Source: Pseudomonas palleroniana (lineage in GTDB: Bacteria > Pseudomonadota > Gammaproteobacteria > Pseudomonadales > Pseudomonadaceae). Taken from it: a stretch of 64,000 nt of DNA. The DNA lies in the NCBI RefSeq assembly GCF_003031675.1, contig NZ_PYWX01000017.1:62001-126000 (forward strand), read 5' to 3'. Made by a program: the position numbers and the translations under genes. Below are positions 49,042 through 56,613 of this stretch, in pieces. Numbering within the stretch: position 1 is the first letter of the stretch; each line of letters opens with the position of its first letter. The notes beneath the pieces are model-generated. The model was not told where the DNA came from. It was given only the letters and a program-made list of their open reading frames with translations, and searched no databases.

Positions 49042-50451
49042 TTAGAAGATCGCGTAGGTGTAGTTGAAGATCAGGCGCGTCTGGTCCTGATCCGGCGTGC
49101 CGGTGTTGTGGCCGTGGTAAGTACCGGTGCGCAACGTAGTACCGAAGCCCTTGAGCGGCCCTTCCTGCACGACGTAGTCGAGACGGAAGTCGGTTTCGTT
49201 TTCTTTCTGGTCGGAACCGCCGGCCACTTTGGACTTGATGCCGGTACCGTCCAGGTAGGCCACGGACGCTCTCAGGCCAGGTACGAAAGCCTTGAAGTCA
49301 TAAGAGTACTGACCGAAGTTGACCTGCTCACCGGCACGGGAGAACTGGCCGACCACGGCGTCGGTGAACAGGTAGAAGTCGCTGCCGCCCGCGCCTTGCG
49401 GGTTAGGGTCGGCAAGGCTGCCCTGATTGACCCAGACGAAGCCACCGTCATCGCTCACACCGATATGGCCAAGCATCAGGCTGCTGCCGCCCAACTGGTA
49501 GGTGAACGCAGCGCTGTAGGTTTTGTTGTCCACTTCGCCGGCGTGCTTGGCGTAGCCGCCGTTGTTGTTGAACGCGTAGCCGGACTCGCCGTTTTTACCG
49601 TCGCTGCTGCTGTCGAAGTAGCGCAGGTCCGTCTTGAACGATTGATCGTTGCCCAGCGGCAACACGTGGACCAGGCCGAAATAGTTCTGTTTGTAGAAGT
49701 TTTCCAGGTTGGCGTAGTAGTACTGCAACGTCAGGTTTTTAGCGATGGCGTTGTCGGAGGAGCCAAACGGCTTGTAATCAAACCCGCCGAATTTGAAGCT
49801 GTCGCTGTCACGGGTACCACCGGCCACGCTCAGCCCGGTGGAGTTGCTCGACGCACGGCCTTCGGCCTTGTTCAACTCACCGGCGGTGATACTCACGTTC
49901 GGGATGTCGTTGGAAGTGAGGATGCCGCCATCAAAGGTCTGCGGCGCCACGCGGCTGTCGTTCGAGACCAGGATCGGCAACACCGGCGCCAGGCCGCCAC
50001 CCACATGCAGCTCGGTCTGGGAAATGCGGAACTTCACATTGCCGGCGGCACGGCTGAAAGAGTCGGCCGGTTCGGTACCGTTGTTCTTGGTCGGGAAGAA
50101 GCTGTTGCCGTTACCCGCCAGGCCCGGGCCTGCGGTGTGACCATCGCCACCGTCCAGGCGCAACGCACCAAAGGCCATCACGTCGAAACCGACGCCGAGG
50201 GTGCCTTGGGTGTAGCCGGATTTATAGTCAAAACGCAGGGCGGTCGCGGTTTCGCGCAAATCGTTGTTGGTTCCCGAGCGGTTATCGGCGCTGTAGTACA
50301 TGGTCCGCGAACTGACGGAAGCATGGCTGTCTTCAAGAAAACCGCTGTGACCGTTGCCTGTACCCAGAGAACCCAGCCCAAAACCATCGGCGCTCGCTTG
50401 CTGTGCGAGCACGGCGGCGGTGACGGCTAACGCCAGTGTCGAAATTTTCAT
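49042..50451 (-). CDS. OprD-family outer-membrane porin
   Basis: A 469-residue beta-barrel porin with a signal peptide (MKISTLALAVTAAVLAQQAS, cleaved after ASA). It has the OprD opening GFLEDSHASVSSRTMYYSAD and ends in FNYTYAIF, with the terminal Phe needed for barrel assembly. OprD proteins take up specific small carboxylates or basic amino acids by diffusion. The substrate is not evident; the adjacent hglS raises the possibility of a lysine-derived acid. Confidence 0.93.
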   Translation of the reverse strand: MKISTLALAVTAAVLAQQASADGFGLGSLGTGNGHSGFLEDSHASVSSRTMYYSADNRSGTNNDLRETATALRFDYKSGYTQGTLGVGFDVMAFGALRLDGGDGHTAGPGLAGNGNSFFPTKNNGTEPADSFSRAAGNVKFRISQTELHVGGGLAPVLPILVSNDSRVAPQTFDGGILTSNDIPNVSITAGELNKAEGRASSNSTGLSVAGGTRDSDSFKFGGFDYKPFGSSDNAIAKNLTLQYYYANLENFYKQNYFGLVHVLPLGNDQSFKTDLRYFDSSSDGKNGESGYAFNNNGGYAKHAGEVDNKTYSAAFTYQLGGSSLMLGHIGVSDDGGFVWVNQGSLADPNPQGAGGSDFYLFTDAVVGQFSRAGEQVNFGQYSYDFKAFVPGLRASVAYLDGTGIKSKVAGGSDQKENETDFRLDYVVQEGPLKGFGTTLRTGTYHGHNTGTPDQDQTRLIFNYTYAIF

Positions 50452-50748
50452 TAATGACGGCCCCTAAATCTATTTTTATGTGTGCGGTGTTTAGAACAGC
50501 TTTCATCCCTACAAACGTGACGATTGTTTCATGACGCCCTGGGCGCACCTCGTGAAGAATTTGTTAGGAAAGTCGGGGAAAAATGAAATTTCGCAGAGCA
50601 TGGTTTTTGTCATATTTGCGTCATGTCATTCATTCGCAGAATGAAGTCCTGAAGATTCTTCGTTTGCGCGCCGGCACCCAGCCCAACAAAATCCAGACAC
50701 AGGCCGCGTCATTGCATGTCCCTCTCTCTAGTGTTCAGGAATTTTTTT
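50452..50748. other. Divergent intergenic region between the porin gene and hglS
   Basis: Promoters for both genes must lie here. An AT-rich patch near 50465-50485 fits the porin side. The stretch 50583-50700 is open in one frame but gives no recognisable protein and runs into hglS in another frame. No divergent LysR gene, as found beside hglS in P. putida, is present. Confidence 0.5.
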
Positions 50749-52125
50749 ATGCCCAGCGCCGCGTATGTCAGCCCCGACGAGATCCGCAAAGGTTTTTCCA
50801 AGGCGATGTCGGACATGTACCGAGATGAAGTTCCGCTGTACGGCGCGTTGATGGCGCTGGTGGCCGAAACCAACAGCCGGGTGTTGAGCGCTGATCCGGG
50901 CCTGGCCCGGCAGTTGCGGCGCACTGCAGAGATCGAGCGCCTGGACATGGAGCGCCACGGTGCCATCCGCCTGGGCACCGCCGAGGAATTGGCAACCATC
51001 AGCCGCCTGTTTGCGGTGATGGGCATGCAACCGGTGGGCTACTACGACCTGACCCCCGCCGGGGTGCCGGTGCATTCAACGGCCTTTCGCGCCGTGCATG
51101 AACATTCGCTGCAGGTCAGCCCGTTTCGCGTGTTCACCTCGCTGCTACGCCTGGAACTGATCGAAAACCCCGAGCTGCGCGCCTTCGCCGAACAGGCCCT
51201 GGCCAAACGTGCGATCTTCACCCCGGGCGCACTGGCGCTGATTGCACAATCAGAACGGGACGGCGGCCTCAACGCCCAGGACGCTGATGAATTCATCCGC
51301 CAGGCCCTGGAAACCTTTCGCTGGCACCACACCGCCACCGTCACCGCTGCGCAATACCAGCAATTGAGCGACCAGCATCGCCTGATCGCCGATGTCGTGG
51401 CGTTCAAGGGCCCGCACATCAACCACCTGACACCGCGCACCCTGGATATCGACCAAGTGCAGGCCGCCATGCCTGGCAAAGGCATCACCCCCAAGGCGGT
51501 GATCGAAGGCCCACCCCGCCGTCGCTGCCCGATCCTGCTGCGCCAGACCAGCTTCAAGGCCCTCGACGAAGCCATCGCCTTCACCGATGCCCAGGGCAGC
51601 CACAGCGCACGCTTCGGCGAAATCGAACAACGCGGCGTCGCCCTGACACCCAAAGGCCGCGCCCTGTACGACCAGTTGCTGAACGCCGCCCGCGACGCGC
51701 TGGGCGCCTTCCCCAATGAAAGCAACGCTGCGCGTTATGTGGCGTTGATGGAACAACACTTCCAGGCCTTCCCCGATGATCATGCACAGATGCGTGAACA
51801 GGGCCTGGCGTACTTTCGCTACTTCGCCACCGAACAAGGCTTGACGGCACGCGGCCACGCCGATCAACCACAGACCCTGGCGGCATTGATCGCAGCCGGC
51901 CATGTGGCGGTAGAGCCGTTGGTCTATGAGGATTTCCTGCCGGTGAGTGCGGCGGGGATTTTCCAGTCGAACCTGGGGGATGCGGCGCAAAGTCACTACG
52001 CAGCCAACGCCAACCAGGCGCAGTTCGAACAGGCGCTGGGGCGTCAGACGATTGATGAATTGCAGCTGTATGGCGAGACGCAGCAGCGCTCCATCGACGA
52101 ATGCCTGAAAACCCTGCTGAAATGA
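50749..52125 (+). CDS. hglS: 2-oxoadipate dioxygenase/decarboxylase HglS (DUF1338)
   Basis: A 458-residue DUF1338/VOC-fold iron(II) enzyme. It converts 2-oxoadipate to D-2-hydroxyglutarate with O2 and loss of CO2 in D-lysine/pipecolate catabolism. With the start MPSAAYVSPDEIRKGF (AGGA upstream), the family residues His70, Arg74 and His226 of the P. putida enzyme fall at the same numbers here (ERHGAIR; HINHLTPR), and the acidic ligand is in FGEIEQRG (~291-293). In P. putida it neighbours amaA/amaB; here those are absent from the window and a foreign island follows directly. Confidence 0.93.
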   Translation: MPSAAYVSPDEIRKGFSKAMSDMYRDEVPLYGALMALVAETNSRVLSADPGLARQLRRTAEIERLDMERHGAIRLGTAEELATISRLFAVMGMQPVGYYDLTPAGVPVHSTAFRAVHEHSLQVSPFRVFTSLLRLELIENPELRAFAEQALAKRAIFTPGALALIAQSERDGGLNAQDADEFIRQALETFRWHHTATVTAAQYQQLSDQHRLIADVVAFKGPHINHLTPRTLDIDQVQAAMPGKGITPKAVIEGPPRRRCPILLRQTSFKALDEAIAFTDAQGSHSARFGEIEQRGVALTPKGRALYDQLLNAARDALGAFPNESNAARYVALMEQHFQAFPDDHAQMREQGLAYFRYFATEQGLTARGHADQPQTLAALIAAGHVAVEPLVYEDFLPVSAAGIFQSNLGDAAQSHYAANANQAQFEQALGRQTIDELQLYGETQQRSIDECLKTLLK

Positions 52126-52131
52126 AATGAA

Positions 52132-52186
52132 GTGCCCGCCCGGCTCAGCTGCGCATTCCATGCGCTGCAAAAATCCCCAGAGCCGG
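52132..52186. repeat. 55-bp direct repeat, left copy flanking the island
   Basis: Begins GTGCCCGCCCGGCTCAGCTG and ends CCCCAGAGCCGG, identical over 55 nt to 56084-56138. It contains an outer dyad (CCGGCTC/GAGCCGG) and an inner one (GCGCAT-TCC-ATGCGC), so it could fold as a stem-loop. It starts 6 nt after the hglS stop. Confidence 0.95.
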
Positions 52187-52335
52187 CCGGTCACTCATAC
52201 CCAACTACCTTCCAGCATCAGAAATGACCTACGTTGCTTTAGGAAGCTAGGGGTTTGATGTAAATCCTATTCGACATGAAGCTGAAAGCATGCAGACAAC
52301 ATGCGACGCTAATCGTGAGAAAGGACAATTTCATC

Positions 52336-53139
52336 ATGACGTCAACCAACGTGGTAATTGTCGGTGCAGGTCATATGGGCTCGGCAATCGCGCTAGGCCT
52401 TAGGCGTTCCAATTCATTTCTATCGATAACTGTCATAGAATCGAACCCTATCCGTCGCAACGAAATAATCACCGCAGGTATTCCGTCTTTGGAGTGCCTT
52501 TCGGATCCTCTTCTATCAGATGTCCTAATTCTCGCAATACCACCTCAAACCTTCTTGGAATTTTCAAAAAGAACTCCTCAACTAGAGCAATATCCAGGGG
52601 TCATAATTTCGGTTATGGCAGGCATAAATATAGCCGAACTCAAATCACGCTTAAAAAACTCCAAAATATGTAGAGCAATACCCAACCTTCCCTGCGCTAT
52701 CAATGAAGGTGTCACTGCTCTAATTTGTGCCCCACGGTTAAGCAAAGACAATAAAGGCCTGATCAACAACTTATTTTCCACACTCGGCACATATTTCCAC
52801 GTTAAAGATGAAAATCTTATTGACGATGCTACAGCTATAATTGGTGGAGGCCCCGCCTACATCTGCTACTTTGCAACAGCGCTCATTGAATATGCACAGT
52901 CCGTCGGTTTTGAGAGCAAAAGCGCGTTTTTAATGACAACCAAAATACTACAAGGGACAGCTGCACTTTTAGAAATAAATCAAGAGCCCCCAGAAAAACT
53001 TTGCCAACAGGTCATGACACCCAAAGGAACCACAGAATTAGCGATTAACCACTTTGACAAAAAACATGTGCGCGCAACAATCATCAGCGGACTGAAGCAA
53101 TCAAGCAGGCGCTCGAAAATTCTGGGCGGGAGAACCTAG
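52336..53139 (+). CDS. Pyrroline-5-carboxylate reductase-like imine reductase (ProC family)
   Basis: A 267-residue ProC homologue of normal length. It has the dinucleotide motif GAGHMGSAIALGL (10-22), RAIPNLPCAINEGVTAL (family RxMPNTPA, ~115-131), GGGPAYICYFATAL (~173-186) and the dimer motif MTPKGTTELAI. It should reduce a cyclic imino acid such as P5C to the saturated amino acid using NAD(P)H. The start has AAGGA upstream. Codon use is AT-rich, unlike chromosomal Pseudomonas genes. It leads a four-gene operon, suggesting a pathway-specific or resistant paralogue rather than the housekeeping enzyme. Confidence 0.85.
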   Translation: MTSTNVVIVGAGHMGSAIALGLRRSNSFLSITVIESNPIRRNEIITAGIPSLECLSDPLLSDVLILAIPPQTFLEFSKRTPQLEQYPGVIISVMAGINIAELKSRLKNSKICRAIPNLPCAINEGVTALICAPRLSKDNKGLINNLFSTLGTYFHVKDENLIDDATAIIGGGPAYICYFATALIEYAQSVGFESKSAFLMTTKILQGTAALLEINQEPPEKLCQQVMTPKGTTELAINHFDKKHVRATIISGLKQSSRRSKILGGRT

Positions 53140-53141
53140 AG

Positions 53142-53999
53142 ATGCAGGGACTTATCGATCATGGAGTAGCAGGCTTGCACCACCTGAATAAAGGGCATAT
53201 AGACTGCATGGACAGTAACTATAAAATTTACTTCGGATTAGGTCAACATCTAACACTCATCAACACACCTGAAGTTTTTAAGGTAAGCGTTGCAGGCATA
53301 AAACTCGGTAACTATTTAACACACACATTAGCCCCCGACATTCCCAACAGAAGTTTTTTGGATATCGGCACGGGAAGTGGCGTACATGCCCTATTGATAC
53401 GCGCACTCGGCGGCCACGATATTATTGCGACAGACATTTCTGAAAAATCTATTGATCAGGCAAGGCTCCACGAACACATCAATTTCAATCAAGCTAAAAT
53501 TTCTTTCCTTGTCAGCGACCTATTCAACAATATTGCAGGAAGGAAATTTCATACCATTGTCTTCAACCCTCCCGGATGGCGCACTCCCTCCCCGTCACTT
53601 CTTCAACGTTTGAAAGCCATAGAGCTTCCGGGAGAGATACCTATTGAATCAATGTTTTATGGTGAGCAGGTCATTACTCGCTTTCTTGAAGATCTTCCGC
53701 AATACCTTGAACCTACGGGCAAAGCAATCGTGGGACTTAACTCACTAGTAGGTATACGTGATGTATTGAGCAGATACAACCAACGTCACAATGGCGCACC
53801 TCCGCTAGTCTATAAATTGGCAGAGCGCCATACCTTGCCGCTTCTTTACTACTCGGCCAATTGGAAAGCGTGCAGAAAACACTTGACGAAAGAATTCGAA
53901 CACTGGTCCAGCCAAGACCTAGCGACTTACTGCATCGATCATAATGGCAATATTTACTGGTCGTACGAAATTATAGAATTTTCCCTTCGCACGATATAA
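53142..53999 (+). CDS. Class I SAM-dependent methyltransferase with NPP motif
   Basis: A 285-residue enzyme with motif I LDIGTGSGVHALLIR (73-87), the acidic Asp98 in ATDIS that contacts SAM, and motif IV FNPPGW (141-146). The NPP-aromatic signature marks the HemK/PrmC-type fold acting on amide or amine nitrogens. The N-terminal ~65 residues and the C-terminal ~60 (rich in Trp/Tyr) do not resemble PrmC and may set substrate choice. It begins 2 nt after the ProC-like gene. The methyl acceptor is unknown; a small metabolite is as likely as a protein. Confidence 0.8.
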   Translation: MQGLIDHGVAGLHHLNKGHIDCMDSNYKIYFGLGQHLTLINTPEVFKVSVAGIKLGNYLTHTLAPDIPNRSFLDIGTGSGVHALLIRALGGHDIIATDISEKSIDQARLHEHINFNQAKISFLVSDLFNNIAGRKFHTIVFNPPGWRTPSPSLLQRLKAIELPGEIPIESMFYGEQVITRFLEDLPQYLEPTGKAIVGLNSLVGIRDVLSRYNQRHNGAPPLVYKLAERHTLPLLYYSANWKACRKHLTKEFEHWSSQDLATYCIDHNGNIYWSYEIIEFSLRTI

Positions 54000-54005
54000 A
54001 TCAAA

Positions 54006-54899
54006 ATGAAAACACGTGAAGAGCTTAAACAGTCTCCAGCTTTAGCGATGCTTCTGGCTGGCTTCGCGAATTTTTTCCTCGGGCTCTCCTCATTGTACTG
54101 GCGAGAGTTTCGTGATATCTCCCCCACAACAATAGTCGCCTACAGGATAATATTATCTGCGGCCACCCTCATACTTTTTTTCACCCTATTAAAACACATG
54201 CGCCCACAAAAAATATTTAACCTTAGCTCAATCACCCTGCATTGCATCGCATCTTTTTTTGTCGCCATAAACTGGGGAGCTTTCATAGGGTCTTCCATTA
54301 ATGGTTATTTCTTAGAAAGCGCAATCGGATATTTACTAGCCCCATTCATATCCATTATTGGCGGAGCAATAATATACCATGAACCACTAAATCTCAGAAA
54401 ACTCACATTAACAATCATCGCTTTAGCCCTGACTGCCGTGTTAATCATTTTTAATGATAACCTAAATCACCTGACCTACCTGACAATTTCAACATCATGG
54501 GGCTTTTACACGTATATCAAAAAGAAAAGCTCACTTAACGCTATAAACGGCCTTTTTATAGAAACGCTTTTTTTGACAACAGGCTTAATAACAGCCATTT
54601 ATTTATTCAGCTTTCCCGTTCCATGGCCCTCCAAGCTTCCCAGCCAATCAGGGGCGCTTATCTGGCTGGCCGGGGCAGTATCGGTCGCGCCTTTATTAAT
54701 GTTCTCACATGCAACTGGCAAACTACCGCTATCGCTGACTGGATTCCTACAGTTCATATTGCCACTTACATTAACTGTCATTGGAGTTTTTTTCTACCAG
54801 GAAGTAGCATCTACCACTGCGTTAGCCTCAACCATCGCAATCATCAGCATACTTATCACACTACTCGCTTACGACACATTAAAAACTCGCTCTCCATGA
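54006..54899 (+). CDS. EamA/RarD-family transporter
   Basis: A 297-residue ten-span membrane protein of the drug/metabolite transporter superfamily. RarD-like marks are LSSLYWREFRD (~27-37), AINWGAFIGSSINGYFLESA (~78-97) followed by IGYLLAPF, and STSWGFYTYIKKKSS (~163). RarD-type members are linked to export of small metabolites or drug resistance. No good ribosome-binding site precedes the ATG, which lies 6 nt after the methyltransferase stop, implying translational coupling. Confidence 0.88.
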   Translation: MKTREELKQSPALAMLLAGFANFFLGLSSLYWREFRDISPTTIVAYRIILSAATLILFFTLLKHMRPQKIFNLSSITLHCIASFFVAINWGAFIGSSINGYFLESAIGYLLAPFISIIGGAIIYHEPLNLRKLTLTIIALALTAVLIIFNDNLNHLTYLTISTSWGFYTYIKKKSSLNAINGLFIETLFLTTGLITAIYLFSFPVPWPSKLPSQSGALIWLAGAVSVAPLLMFSHATGKLPLSLTGFLQFILPLTLTVIGVFFYQEVASTTALASTIAIISILITLLAYDTLKTRSP

Positions 54900-54911
54900 A
54901 AGAGTGCCAAA

Positions 54912-56081
54912 ATGAAAAACACATATGATGTTATTGTTATAGGTCTTGGCATTATGGGTGCTGCAGCTTTGTGGAGAGTCGCAGCGAAATGCGATCGCGC
55001 ACTAGGCATTGACGCCTCTGGCCCAACTCATTGCTATGGTTCCTCGCAAGGAAGCTCCAGAATCTTTCGCCGCGCGTATTGGGAGGGCAATAAATATCTT
55101 CCTTTGCTTCAACATGCCGACTTGCTTTGGCAGGAGCTGGAACATTTGCTGCAGAAGCAAATTATATTTCGGACACGGGGGATTTTTATCGGACCGCAGT
55201 CTAGTCGCGTGGTGGCGGGAAGCATTGAAACCGCCAGGCAGGGAAGAATCGAACACGAGATATGGACCCCGTCAGAAACAAAAAACGTCTTCCCGGCATT
55301 CAGCATCCCGGAGGGAATGCAAACTGTGCACGAGCCCGGTGCCTACGCAATATCGGCGCAGGTTGCCAGATTAGGAATGTTGGATGAGGCATTGCGTAGA
55401 GGGGCCACTACTGAATTTGGCAACACTGTCGTAGACATTAAAAATCAGGGAGCAGAAGTGCTTGTGACTACTCGAAACAGTCGGTCTTATCGTGCGAGAG
55501 CGGTAGTAGTCACCACCGGCCCATGGATTGCCAGTGAGCTAATGCCTGAGCTCTATGGGCTCTTGGAACCGCGGCGGGTCCCGATCTATTGGTTCAAACC
55601 TAAAATTGACTCCGAGAAACTGTTTTCAAGGAAGCGTTTTCCGGTCTTTCTCTATGAATGCCCAAATGGAAGCATTCTTTACGGAATGCCCTCAATCGCC
55701 AGCGATGAGCCAGGTGTGAAAATTGGTTTTCACAATAGACAGCAGAGTTTCGCTAGACCGGACTGGAAGAGTTTTGCGGTGCAAGATAGTAGCGTAAAAG
55801 AAATAACTGAGGCGGTAGAAGCACTGTTTCCAAAGCTGGAGCGCTCTCCTATAAAAGAAAAAAATTGCTTTTACACGATGAGTCCTGATGAGTCGTTCTT
55901 GATCGGTAAATCTGAAGCATTGAAGTCGACTTACTTTGCGTCCGCTTGCTCAGGACACGGGTTTAAATTCGCCCCGGCTATCGGTGATGCTTTGGCCAAC
56001 GTTGCTGTCGGCCAACAACCTTTTGTCTCTCTCTCATCATTTTCCGCACACCGATTCAACTCAACATCGCGTGTTTTCTAA
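54912..56081 (+). CDS. Flavin-dependent amine oxidase of the monomeric sarcosine oxidase family
   Basis: A 389-residue DAO-fold flavoenzyme. FAD binding is shown by VIGLGIMGAAAL (9-20). Residues aligned by eye with monomeric sarcosine oxidase include the SSQGSSRIFRRAY stretch (44-56), Lys270 in VKIGFH (the oxygen-activating lysine), Cys319 in NCFYTMSPDE (the covalent FAD attachment site) and SGHGFKFAPAIG (347-358). Relatives oxidise sarcosine, N-methyltryptophan, pipecolate or tailor nikkomycin (NikD). It is probably active and makes an imine plus H2O2. GC content is intermediate, and the stop is 2 nt before the right repeat. Confidence 0.87.
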   Translation: MKNTYDVIVIGLGIMGAAALWRVAAKCDRALGIDASGPTHCYGSSQGSSRIFRRAYWEGNKYLPLLQHADLLWQELEHLLQKQIIFRTRGIFIGPQSSRVVAGSIETARQGRIEHEIWTPSETKNVFPAFSIPEGMQTVHEPGAYAISAQVARLGMLDEALRRGATTEFGNTVVDIKNQGAEVLVTTRNSRSYRARAVVVTTGPWIASELMPELYGLLEPRRVPIYWFKPKIDSEKLFSRKRFPVFLYECPNGSILYGMPSIASDEPGVKIGFHNRQQSFARPDWKSFAVQDSSVKEITEAVEALFPKLERSPIKEKNCFYTMSPDESFLIGKSEALKSTYFASACSGHGFKFAPAIGDALANVAVGQQPFVSLSSFSAHRFNSTSRVF

Positions 56082-56083
56082 AG

Positions 56084-56138
56084 GTGCCCGCCCGGCTCAG
56101 CTGCGCATTCCATGCGCTGCAAAAATCCCCAGAGCCGG
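56084..56138. repeat. 55-bp direct repeat, right copy flanking the island
   Basis: Exact copy of 52132-52186. It starts 2 nt after the stop of the flavin oxidase gene. The dyad symmetry could let it act as a transcription terminator for whichever gene precedes it. Confidence 0.95.
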
Positions 56139-56213
56139 GTGGACGGGGGGCATCATAGGCAGTAAGGCGCCGTCTGTCCCCCAGACAATTCTGAACAAAT
56201 ATTGCCTTCGTTC

Positions 56214-56438
56214 CTACAACATCCGTTGCACAATTTCGTCTTTGATCAACAGCCGCTTCTTCTTCAGTACCTCCACCTGTTCATCACTGGCGCTGGCCGA
56301 TTCCGCTTTCAGTACCGCGTCGTCGGCGTCCTTGTACTGGTCGAACAGCGCGTCCAGGCGCTTATCACTCGCCCTACGTTGGTGAACCTCTTCCTTGCTT
56401 TTACCCAAGTCCTGAATCAGGTCGTGTTTCACTGGCAT
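56214..56438 (-). CDS. YdcH-family (DUF465) small helical protein
   Basis: A 74-residue protein beginning MPVKHDLIQDLGKSKEEVHQ, with a ribosome-binding site AGGT upstream. It is a helical hairpin: two charged helices (residues ~5-45 and ~48-72) ending VLKKKRLLIKDEIVQRM, the DUF465 signature. The function is not established in this family. It marks the return to typical chromosomal composition to the right of the island. Confidence 0.88.
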   Translation of the reverse strand: MPVKHDLIQDLGKSKEEVHQRRASDKRLDALFDQYKDADDAVLKAESASASDEQVEVLKKKRLLIKDEIVQRML

Positions 56439-56613
56439 GGCGTACCTCTGCACGTTGATCAATGGCCTACGCTCTTGAAGCTAGCCCATTGCGCAGGGTC
56501 TTGTCATGTCCGGGATCAATAGGGCTCCGTTCGTCGCAAGGCGGGCGATGGGATCAAACCTTTTGCCCAGCCCTGCCCTCCACTCTAGATCGCCACCCGA
56601 GGGAGACCGGTTC

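Larger units (their letters stand above)
52132..56138 (+). mobile_element. Low-GC four-gene island bounded by 55-bp direct repeats
   Basis: Between the repeats lie four same-strand genes (ProC-like, methyltransferase, RarD-like, MSOX-like) with short gaps (2-12 nt), so they form one operon. Sampled 60-nt lines have about 33-35% GC in the first three genes and about 48% in the last, against well over 55% in the flanks. No integrase, transposase or relaxase is seen. Direct repeats plus atypical composition indicate transfer; the mechanism is unknown. Confidence 0.75.

Noticed and set aside
50583..50828. Possible 81-residue protein upstream of hglS
   Set aside because: It runs out of frame into the well-supported hglS coding region, and no family is recognised.
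52132..56138. Island repeats as integron attC sites
   Set aside because: The expected RYYYAAC and GTTRRRY ends are absent, all four genes form one operon, and no integrase is present.
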